Source: CAYVMN01 sp964452575 (GTDB taxonomy: Bacteria; Desulfobacterota; DSM-4660; Desulfatiglandales; Desulfatiglandaceae). From it: DNA of 5,018 nucleotides. Under the pieces are notes generated by a model that worked only from the letters and a program-made list of their open reading frames with translations, had not been told where the DNA came from and ran no database searches. Both the position numbers and the translations under genes were made by a program. The stretch covers positions 1-5,018 of the forward strand of contig CAYVMN010000259.1 of assembly GCA_964452575.1 (NCBI GenBank). Reading direction: 5' to 3'. This document shows, piece by piece, positions 1-5,018 of this stretch (the stretch's first letter is position 1; the number at the start of each line of letters is the position of its first letter).

Positions 1-364
1 TAGTCCCTTCCACCCCCTTTTGATCAGGCACAGGGTGGCCGGCTTCAATAATCTCCGTGGATGTCAGCTTCTCTGTGAAGCCGTATTTGACGTTAATGAT
101 CCCTTTGTATATCCTCTTGCCAAGTACTTCTTCCATGGCCAGTGCCATAGGTGCAGTCGCCTTTCCTCCACCCACAAGGGATATGCGGTCGTATTTGCCT
201 AAATCAAGCTGGACAGGGGGTCTGTCCTCTGAGCCCAGAATCAACCTGTTTTCTTCGATTCGGACGAAACGTCTCACAGCTCGATAGGGATCAACCGCCT
301 CTACGGAACTCCTAAAAATGTTCACGGCCTCAGACCGTATCTTCTCAACAAGATCATTGTCCAT
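1..364 (-). CDS. Glycerate 2-kinase (DUF4147/MOFRL family), N-terminal part, cut by window edge
   Basis: Enzymes of this family phosphorylate D-glycerate with ATP to 2-phosphoglycerate in the cytoplasm; some members were named hydroxypyruvate reductase (TtuD) in older annotation. The first 121 codons are visible without a stop and the gene continues past position 1. Family signatures seen in the translation are an N-terminal helix containing AVDPYRAV (residues 23-30), the glycine-rich YDRISLVGGGKATAPMA stretch (58-74) with its conserved lysine at 68, GIINVKYG (88-95), and EAGHPVPD (107-114), which is very typical of the family. The C-terminal MOFRL domain would lie outside the window. I chose the ATG at 364 because AGGAG (375-371) is 6 bases upstream; an in-frame ATG at 370 touches the Shine-Dalgarno. 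The gene is divergent from the ATPase-phosphorylase pair. The phosphorylase's predicted product, glycerate, is this enzyme's substrate, which strengthens both calls. Family assignment is firm; exact substrate is inferred. Confidence 0.88.
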   Translation of the reverse strand, partial: MDNDLVEKIRSEAVNIFRSSVEAVDPYRAVRRFVRIEENRLILGSEDRPPVQLDLGKYDRISLVGGGKATAPMALAMEEVLGKRIYKGIINVKYGFTEKLTSTEIIEAGHPVPDQKGVEGT

Positions 365-370
365 GTACAT

Positions 371-375
371 CTCCT
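371..375 (-). promoter_or_regulatory. Ribosome binding site of the glycerate kinase gene
   Basis: Read on the minus strand the sequence is GAGAGGAG immediately followed by ATGTACATG. The AGGAG core ends directly against the first ATG (370), leaving no spacer, whereas the second in-frame ATG (364) has the usual 6-base spacing. This decides the start at 364. Confidence 0.75.
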
Positions 376-397
376 CTCTGGGAATTCGACCCACCCG

Positions 398-421
398 GCC
401 TCGCTGACTCAGCCAAGAGGC
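398..421 (-). promoter_or_regulatory. Dyad / possible hairpin in the kinase 5' leader
   Basis: GCTGACTCAGC (403-413) is a perfect dyad around a central C. It is flanked by a second pair of arms, GCCTC (398-402) and GAGGC (417-421), with three extra bases (CAA, 414-416) on one side. As RNA it could form an 8-base-pair stem with a 5-base loop and a 3-base bulge; as DNA it could be an operator. It lies between the candidate leftward promoter and the ribosome binding site, so it would be transcribed in the leader. The structure is visible; its function is inference, and a dyad this short can occur by chance. Confidence 0.3.
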
Positions 422-464
422 GCCCATTAAAGGCCCCTGAAGACGCCTATCCTCGCATTCCGAA

Positions 465-493
465 AGAATAGACAAATGAGGAGGTGGAGACAA
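465..493 (-). promoter_or_regulatory. Candidate sigma-70-like promoter for the glycerate kinase gene
   Basis: On the minus strand TTGTCT (493-488) and TATTCT (470-465) are separated by 17 bases, each matching the consensus at four of six positions. An AT-rich tract (496-514) just upstream resembles an UP element. Transcription would begin near 458 and leave a leader of roughly 90 bases. Other weak boxes exist in this AT-rich area, so the choice is tentative. Confidence 0.35.
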
Positions 494-537
494 GGATTTT
501 TTTATATATCATTTGCTTAGCCGGCAGAATAAAGGGC

Positions 538-566
538 TTGAGCCTTTGACCTTAATCTGGTATAAA
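538..566 (+). promoter_or_regulatory. Sigma-70-like promoter with extended -10, for the ATPase-phosphorylase operon
   Basis: TTGAGC (538-543, four of six consensus) and TATAAA (561-566, five of six) are separated by exactly 17 bases. The -10 box is preceded by TGG (558-560), which fits the TGn extended -10 motif. The predicted start is near 573, giving a leader of about 100 bases before the ATPase gene. This is the best promoter match in the window. Confidence 0.6.
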
Positions 567-567
567 A

Positions 568-591
568 ACAGTGAATTTTGGTGACTGTGAA
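568..591 (+). repeat. Short spaced repeat at the predicted transcription start (possible operator)
   Basis: ACAGTGAA (568-575) recurs as ACTGTGAA (584-591), a direct repeat with one mismatch and a 16-base period. Within it ACAGT (568-572) and ACTGT (584-588) are also inverted relative to each other. The element starts one base after the -10 box and spans the predicted start point, where a repressor would block transcription. It is short, so regulatory function is only a suggestion. Confidence 0.3.
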
Positions 592-657
592 CCTTTGAAC
601 ACTACCTTGCATCAAGTGGATTAAGAGAGAACTCTTTTCTATCCGGATTGCCCAAGA

Positions 658-664
658 AAGGAGG
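658..664 (+). promoter_or_regulatory. Ribosome binding site of the ATPase gene
   Basis: AAGGAGG lies 7 bases before the ATG at 672. It is inside the coding frame if the upstream TTG at 648 is used, so it argues for the ATG at 672 as the true start. Confidence 0.85.
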
Positions 665-671
665 CCAGCTT

Positions 672-3203
672 ATGGAGGCTCAACCGGTCAGCAGTGAAGA
701 GGCTGAGAAGACTGGTCTGGAAGAGCTTTTTGAGGAGCTCTCTTCAAGCACTAAGGGACTATCGGTCGAGGAGGCCACGAAACGGATTGAGCAGTATGGC
801 CCCAACGCCCTTGTGGAAGAGAAGAAGAGTCCACTGCTCATCTTTCTGGGTTACTTCTGGGGACCTATCCCGGGGATGATAGAGGTGGCCCTGGTCCTTT
901 CGCTCCTATTAGAGCATTGGGTGGATGCAGTCATTATCGCGGTCCTCTTGATCTTTAACGCCCTTATTGGCTTCTGGGAGGAGCACAAGGCCTCCAACGC
1001 CCTGGCTGCCTTGAGGAAGGGACTTGCCCTGAAGGCCCGGGCCCTGCGAGGGGGCAGGTGGCAAGAGGTGGAGGCAGTGAGCCTCGTACCGGGTGATATT
1101 GTTCGCCTTCGGCTTGGTGACATTATACCGGCGGATGTCAAGCTGGTTGAAGGGGACTATTTAAGTGTGGACCAGGCAGCGCTGACAGGTGAGTCCCTGC
1201 CTGTCAACAAGAAGGTAGGGGACATCGCCTACTCGGGCTCTGTGGCCAAGCAGGGAGAGATGGTTGCCCTGGTGACCGGTACCGGCAGCAACACCTTTTT
1301 TGGCCGTACGGCGAAGCTTGTGGGGGAGGCCGGGGCCGTTTCCCACTTCCAGAGGGCGGTGATGCGCATAGGCGACTTCCTGATCTTTGTTGCCGTAGGG
1401 CTGAGCATCATACTGGTTGCGGTGGAACTCTTTCGCGGGCGACCCGTCCTTGAGCTTGTGCAGTTCGTTCTAATCCTGGTGATCGCCTCGATCCCTGTTG
1501 CAATGCCTGCGGTCCTTTCAGTGACAATGGCATTAGGGGCACTTTCGCTTTCCAAGGACAAGGCAATTGTTTCGCGTCTGCAATCCATAGAGGAGATGGC
1601 AGGCATTGACATCCTCTGCTCCGACAAGACCGGGACCCTGACAAAAAACGAGCTGACGTTAGGGGATCCCGTGACATTTGCTGCCAAAGACGGCCAGGAA
1701 TTGATCCTTGCCGGGGCGCTTGCCTCCAAGGCCGAGGATAGGGATGCCATCGACCTTGCGGTTATCAGCGGACTAAGAGACAGTTCCCTGCTGAGCAATT
1801 ACCAACAGAGCAAATTCGTGCCATTCGATCCTGTTAACAAGCGTACCGAGAGTACCGTCATGGAACCCCGCGGCCAGACTGTCAGATATACTAAGGGCGC
1901 TTCCCAGGTGATTCTGGGCATGTGTGATGTGGGCGATGAGGCCAGGGCAAGGGCCTACAAGGTCGTAGGTGATATGGCAGCCAAAGGTTACCGTACGCTG
2001 GGCGTGGCAAGGTCCATCCAGGATGGTCCCTGGGATTTCATGGGAATCTTGCCTCTATTTGATCCGCCCAGGGACGATTCTGCCGATACCATCGAAAAGG
2101 CCAAGAGACATGGGTTAAAGGTCCACATGGTCACAGGCGATAATGTTGCCATTGCCTCGGAAATTTCAGGGCAGCTTGGTATGGGTACACGCATTCAACC
2201 GGCAACAGACCTATTCAGGGGCGGCGCAGGCCCTAGTCATTTGAGTCCCGAGGCGGCCGAGAGGATAGAACATGCCGATGGTTTTGCGCAGGTCTTTCCA
2301 GAACATAAATACTACATTGTCAAGGCCTTCCAGGAAGGGGGTCATCTTGTTGGCATGACCGGGGACGGAGTGAATGATGCCCCTGCCCTGAAGCAGGCAG
2401 ACACAGGGATTGCGGTCTCAGGGGCCACGGACGCGGCCCGTGCCGCAGCCGCCCTGATACTGACTGAGCCAGGCCTCTCAGTAATCATCAAGGCGATCGA
2501 ACAGGCACGGCAGATCTTTGAGCGGATGATGAGCTACACCGTCTACCGCATCGCCATGACTATCGACATCATGTTCTTTGTGGTCCTGGCTATCCTGCTT
2601 TTCAGTTTCACCCCTCTCACCGCAGTGATGATCATTGTGCTTGCCCTGTTGGATGATATTCCAATAATGACCATTGCCTATGACAACACCCGTATCGATC
2701 CCGAACCGGTGCGCTGGCAGATGGGCCGTGTGCTATCCGTATCTTCGGTCTTAGGCCTCCTCGCTGTGACTGAGACCTTCGGTCTGTTGCTCATCGGATG
2801 GGAATGGCTTAAGAACCCCGAATGGCAGCAATGGATGCAGATGGATAAGCCGCATCTTCAGTCCATACTCTTTTTGCAGCTGGTGGCAGGAGGGCATCTC
2901 ATGCTCTTTGTGACGCGCACAAGGGAGCTCTTCTTCATACCGCCATTTCCATCACGGGCCCTGTTTTGCTCAATCATTGGCACCCAAATCTTAGCAGTGT
3001 TCATGTGTGCCTTTGGTTGGTTGATTCCTCCCCTTCCGTGGGGGTTGATCGGCCTGGTGTGGGTCTACAACATCGTATGGATGTTCATTCAGGATTTTGT
3101 CAAGGTGGGCGTATACCACCTGATTGAGGACCGGGCCAGGCACAGACAGAGGTATTTGAAGACCGTTAATCAGCCCCTTCACTTCCATGGGGGCCTGCGG
3201 TAA
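672..3203 (+). CDS. P3A-type P-type ATPase, plasma-membrane proton-efflux pump
   Basis: This membrane protein (843 residues) uses ATP through a phospho-aspartate to export cations, very likely protons. In order it shows a short cytosolic N-terminus; helices M1-M2 (about 53-104); the actuator domain with TGES (172-175); M3-M4 (about 231-288) with IPVAMPAVLSVTMALG, a hallmark of P3A H+-ATPases; the phosphorylation motif DKTGT (aspartate 318); a compact nucleotide-binding domain with FDPVNKRT and KGAS (408-411); VTGDN (487-491); the GDGVNDAP hinge (564-571); and six C-terminal helices M5-M10 (about 621-808). The long autoinhibitory C-terminal tail of plant pumps is absent. All catalytic motifs are intact. 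Asparagine 96 in M2 and aspartate 662 in M6 match AHA2 N106 and D684, but AHA2 R655 and N683 appear to be replaced by aspartates 632 and 661. The ion is therefore inferred from the family. KdpB, P2-type calcium pumps and MgtA fit less well. Confidence 0.92.
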   Translation: MEAQPVSSEEAEKTGLEELFEELSSSTKGLSVEEATKRIEQYGPNALVEEKKSPLLIFLGYFWGPIPGMIEVALVLSLLLEHWVDAVIIAVLLIFNALIGFWEEHKASNALAALRKGLALKARALRGGRWQEVEAVSLVPGDIVRLRLGDIIPADVKLVEGDYLSVDQAALTGESLPVNKKVGDIAYSGSVAKQGEMVALVTGTGSNTFFGRTAKLVGEAGAVSHFQRAVMRIGDFLIFVAVGLSIILVAVELFRGRPVLELVQFVLILVIASIPVAMPAVLSVTMALGALSLSKDKAIVSRLQSIEEMAGIDILCSDKTGTLTKNELTLGDPVTFAAKDGQELILAGALASKAEDRDAIDLAVISGLRDSSLLSNYQQSKFVPFDPVNKRTESTVMEPRGQTVRYTKGASQVILGMCDVGDEARARAYKVVGDMAAKGYRTLGVARSIQDGPWDFMGILPLFDPPRDDSADTIEKAKRHGLKVHMVTGDNVAIASEISGQLGMGTRIQPATDLFRGGAGPSHLSPEAAERIEHADGFAQVFPEHKYYIVKAFQEGGHLVGMTGDGVNDAPALKQADTGIAVSGATDAARAAAALILTEPGLSVIIKAIEQARQIFERMMSYTVYRIAMTIDIMFFVVLAILLFSFTPLTAVMIIVLALLDDIPIMTIAYDNTRIDPEPVRWQMGRVLSVSSVLGLLAVTETFGLLLIGWEWLKNPEWQQWMQMDKPHLQSILFLQLVAGGHLMLFVTRTRELFFIPPFPSRALFCSIIGTQILAVFMCAFGWLIPPLPWGLIGLVWVYNIVWMFIQDFVKVGVYHLIEDRARHRQRYLKTVNQPLHFHGGLR

Positions 3204-3208
3204 GGAGG
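3202..3208 (+). promoter_or_regulatory. Ribosome binding site of the phosphorylase, overlapping the ATPase stop codon
   Basis: AAGGAGG begins within the TAA stop of the ATPase gene (3201-3203) and is identical to the site used by that gene. The ATG at 3218 has a 9-base spacing, while the in-frame ATG at 3209 touches the Shine-Dalgarno with no spacer. The arrangement indicates one transcript and probable translational coupling, since a ribosome terminating on the ATPase covers this site. Confidence 0.8.
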
Positions 3209-3217
3209 ATGTTCCGT

Positions 3218-4903
3218 ATGTCTTCAGGGGAAGCCGTTTCAATAATTGGGGACGTCCTAAGGGACCTTTATCCGGAAGTGGATACCGGTGTGGCCTTGCA
3301 GGTCCTGAAAGATCTCATGGAGAAATATGGAAAGAGCGAAGCCATTATCGAGAGAAGGGAGAAATATAGCGATCAGATCTCCCTCACCGAAGACGATGTC
3401 ATCCTGATCACCTATGCGGACAGCATTCGCAGGAAAGGTGAAAAACCGTTACGCACGCTTCACAGGTTTCTGAAGAACCATGTAAAATCTGCTGTTACGG
3501 GTGTGCATATACTCCCCTTTTTCCCGAGCAGCTCGGACGGTGGATATTCAATCATAGACTACAGGGAGATAGACCCGGAGCTGGGTACCTGGGAGGACAT
3601 TCGAGGCATTGCAAAGGATTATCGATTGATGAGCGACCTTGTCATTAACCACGTTTCCACCCGATCGGAGTGGTTTCAAGGATTCTTGCGGGGTGAGGAA
3701 AAATACCGGAACTATTTTCTCAGCTTTGACAAGCCTATTGAGATGCCCAAGGTATTTAGACCTCGCCTTCATCCGTTGCTCACCTGGTTCGACACGGCGA
3801 TGGGGAAGAAGTTCGTGTGGACCACTTTCAGCGAGGACCAGGTAGACCTGAACTTCCACAACCCAAGAGTAACACTGGAGATCCTCGATGTCTTTCTTTT
3901 CTACCTCTCGCAAGGGGTTGAGATCATACGGTTGGACGCGATCGGGTATGTATGGAAGGAACCGGATAGCAGCTGTGTGAACCTCCCACAAACCCACGAT
4001 ATGGTAAAGCTCTTTAGAAGCGTCGCGGAATATGTTGCCCCATATGCCATCATTTTGACCGAAGTGAACTTCCCTTACGAGGATAATATATCGTATCTGG
4101 AGGCAAGGCACGAGGCCAACATGGCCTATCATTTCTCCCTGCCGCCCCTTGTGATTGACAGTTTTGCCAACAAAGACACTTCCTACCTCCAGGAAGAGAC
4201 GAATAGGATCCGGCAAGACCTTGTCTTCTTCAACTTCCTTGCATCTCATGACGGAATCGGGCTGTTAGCCGCAAAATCTATCCTTCCTCTGGCGCGATTT
4301 CAGGAGTTGCTTGGCGTTACCATCCAACATGGAGGATTGATATCTTACAAGGCAGGGCAGGAAGGCAAGGTGCCATATGAGTTGAACATCACTTTCTATG
4401 ACGCCATCAACGATCCTTCGCATCCGGATCAGGAAATCGATGTGAGGCGCTTCATGGCCGCCAACTCAATCATGCTGGCAGATAAAGGGGTCCCCGGCAT
4501 CTATATCCACTGTCTGTTGGGGTCCAGGAATTTTCTCCAGGGAGTCAAAGATACCGGGACGAATCGCATGATCAACCGTGAAAAACTCTCGGAGGAGGAG
4601 CTTCTTCAGGATCTCTCTAGCCCGGAGTCGCTGAGATGTCAGGTGCTGGGGAGATATCTTCACCTGCTGGGGATACGAAGACAGATACGGGCATTTCATC
4701 ACTCAGTCGAGAGGAAGGTACTTAAGTCCGACAAGCGGCTCTTCATCATGGAAAGGCTCTACGAGGAAGGAAGCGTATTTGCGGTAGTAAACGTGAGCGA
4801 CGATTCAATAGAACTGCCTCAATACCAAGGGAAGTATGATTTTATAAGCAAGACGCCTTTCGGGGGAAAGGTCGAGCCTTACGGAGTATACTTTCTCAAA
4901 TGA
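3218..4903 (+). CDS. ycjM: GH13 sucrose-phosphorylase-like enzyme, probable glucosylglycerate phosphorylase
   Basis: The predicted reaction is glucosylglycerate plus phosphate giving glucose 1-phosphate and D-glycerate, in the cytoplasm (no signal peptide). The 561-residue protein has a helical N-terminus (1-55), a (beta/alpha)8 barrel and a C-terminal beta domain (about 495-561). GH13 catalytic residues are visible: nucleophile aspartate 240 in IRLDAIG, acid/base glutamate 282 in ILTEVNFP, and transition-state aspartate 345 in ASHDGIGL. DLVINHVS (140-147) is conserved region I. VWKEPDSSC, FNFLASHDGIGL, PYELN, LGSRN and MINREK closely resemble E. coli YcjM (from memory), a known glucosylglycerate phosphorylase of 559 residues. 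The divergent glycerate kinase gene supports this substrate. Alternatives in the same subfamily are sucrose, sucrose 6'-phosphate and glucosylglycerol phosphorylases. The start at 3218 was chosen over 3209 on Shine-Dalgarno spacing. Family is firm; substrate is inferred from similarity and context. Confidence 0.85.
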   Translation: MSSGEAVSIIGDVLRDLYPEVDTGVALQVLKDLMEKYGKSEAIIERREKYSDQISLTEDDVILITYADSIRRKGEKPLRTLHRFLKNHVKSAVTGVHILPFFPSSSDGGYSIIDYREIDPELGTWEDIRGIAKDYRLMSDLVINHVSTRSEWFQGFLRGEEKYRNYFLSFDKPIEMPKVFRPRLHPLLTWFDTAMGKKFVWTTFSEDQVDLNFHNPRVTLEILDVFLFYLSQGVEIIRLDAIGYVWKEPDSSCVNLPQTHDMVKLFRSVAEYVAPYAIILTEVNFPYEDNISYLEARHEANMAYHFSLPPLVIDSFANKDTSYLQEETNRIRQDLVFFNFLASHDGIGLLAAKSILPLARFQELLGVTIQHGGLISYKAGQEGKVPYELNITFYDAINDPSHPDQEIDVRRFMAANSIMLADKGVPGIYIHCLLGSRNFLQGVKDTGTNRMINREKLSEEELLQDLSSPESLRCQVLGRYLHLLGIRRQIRAFHHSVERKVLKSDKRLFIMERLYEEGSVFAVVNVSDDSIELPQYQGKYDFISKTPFGGKVEPYGVYFLK

Positions 4904-4944
4904 GAATTTGCGTAACACTTTAGCGTTTTGAAAGAAAGGCAGGG

Positions 4945-4962
4945 GACCGCGAAGGTCTTTTT
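4945..4962 (+). terminator. Weak candidate rho-independent terminator after the phosphorylase gene
   Basis: GACC (4945-4948) and GGTC (4954-4957) can pair around a 5-base GCGAA loop and are followed at once by five T residues (4958-4962). The stem is only four GC-rich pairs, possibly lengthened by G-T wobbles with the preceding Gs, so it is weak. Its place 41 bases after the stop codon is as expected for the end of the operon. Confidence 0.45.
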
Positions 4963-5018
4963 CCCAAAGGACGTAACCCAAATTCTTCACAGCCTCTGGC
5001 ACGCCCCCTTACCTTTAA
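4963..5018. other. Right-edge sequence with no recognisable feature
   Basis: These 56 bases after the terminator candidate show no start codon with a good ribosome binding site on the plus strand. A minus-strand GTG-initiated frame (5002-4805) overlaps the 3' end of the phosphorylase gene and resembles no known protein. Confidence 0.6.

Larger units (their letters stand above)
365..671. other. Divergent intergenic region between kinase and ATPase genes
   Basis: This 307-base stretch separates two genes that point away from each other. It contains no convincing protein-coding frame. It holds the ribosome binding sites of both genes, a good rightward promoter candidate (538-566), a weaker leftward one (493-465), an AT-rich tract at 496-514 lying just upstream of the leftward -35 box, a dyad in the kinase leader (398-421) and spaced repeats at the rightward start point (568-591). 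The two candidate promoters are back to back, about 45 bases apart, so one regulator bound between them could control both directions (inference). Confidence 0.8.

Noticed and set aside
20..287. Two short plus-strand open frames at the left edge
   Set aside because: Both lie antisense to the glycerate kinase, whose family motifs are clear on the minus strand.
623..640. AAGAG-AGAA-CTCTT hairpin followed by TTCT in the ATPase leader, possible attenuator
   Set aside because: The stem is five mostly weak pairs and the T-run is broken, so it is unlikely to terminate transcription.
641..648. ATCCGGAT palindrome in the ATPase leader
   Set aside because: A single 8-base palindrome is expected by chance at this length and has no partner site nearby.
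648..671. TTG start eight codons upstream for the ATPase
   Set aside because: It has no ribosome binding site, and the strong AAGGAGG at 658-664 would then be inside the gene; the ATG at 672 has ideal spacing.
1229..1798. 189-codon minus-strand open frame inside the ATPase gene
   Set aside because: Low-complexity serine/arginine/threonine-rich translation antisense to the conserved ATPase core, typical of a shadow frame.
672..3203. KdpB, MgtA or calcium-pump identity for the ATPase
   Set aside because: The IPVAMPAVLSVTMALG stretch in M4, ten predicted helices, a compact nucleotide domain and the DDIPIMTIAYDN segment in M6 point to the P3A proton-pump branch.
3548..4249. 233-codon minus-strand open frame inside the phosphorylase gene
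   Set aside because: It is fully antisense to a gene with intact GH13 motifs and its translation shows no recognisable domain.
4893..4910. Palindrome TTCTCA-AA-TGAGAA over the phosphorylase stop codon, and CAAAT/ATTTG hairpin
   Set aside because: The stems are short and AT-rich and no T-tract follows, so it is a poor terminator; the hairpin at 4945-4957 fits better.
4805..5002. 65-codon minus-strand frame starting at GTG, over the 3' end of the phosphorylase gene
   Set aside because: About half lies antisense to the C-terminal domain of the phosphorylase, there is only a poor purine-rich site upstream, and the product is unrecognised.

Overview
The window reads as ordinary protein-coding DNA of a free-living bacterium with moderate GC and strong AAGGAGG-type ribosome binding sites. 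Its style (frequent ATA/AGG codons, a bacterial plasma-membrane-type proton ATPase, a type-2 glycerate kinase) fits an anaerobic or environmental lineage such as Desulfobacterota. That taxonomic guess is weak, because no marker gene is present. No RNA genes, CRISPR arrays or mobile elements were seen.

Layout: positions 1-364 hold the first 121 codons of a minus-strand gene that runs off the left edge. It looks like a glycerate 2-kinase of the DUF4147/MOFRL type. A 307-base divergent intergenic region (365-671) carries a good sigma-70-like promoter with an extended -10 reading right, a weaker candidate reading left, and two small dyads that could be operator or leader structures. Positions 672-3203 encode an 843-residue P3A-type (plasma-membrane H+-ATPase-like) P-type ATPase. 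Its TAA stop lies inside the Shine-Dalgarno sequence of the next gene. Positions 3218-4903 encode a 561-residue GH13 sucrose-phosphorylase-like enzyme whose closest recognisable relatives are the glucosylglycerate phosphorylases (E. coli YcjM type). A weak hairpin plus T-tract at 4945-4962 may end the transcript. The last 56 bases show nothing convincing.

How the genes may work together (inference): the phosphorylase would split glucosylglycerate, a compatible solute, with phosphate into glucose 1-phosphate and D-glycerate. The divergent glycerate kinase would convert the glycerate to 2-phosphoglycerate, so both halves enter central metabolism at low ATP cost. The unexpected member is the proton-pump ATPase, which sits between them and is apparently translationally coupled to the phosphorylase. 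This suggests that solute recycling and membrane energisation or pH control are expressed together. The pump also has an unusual set of charged residues in membrane helices 5 and 6 compared with plant AHA2.
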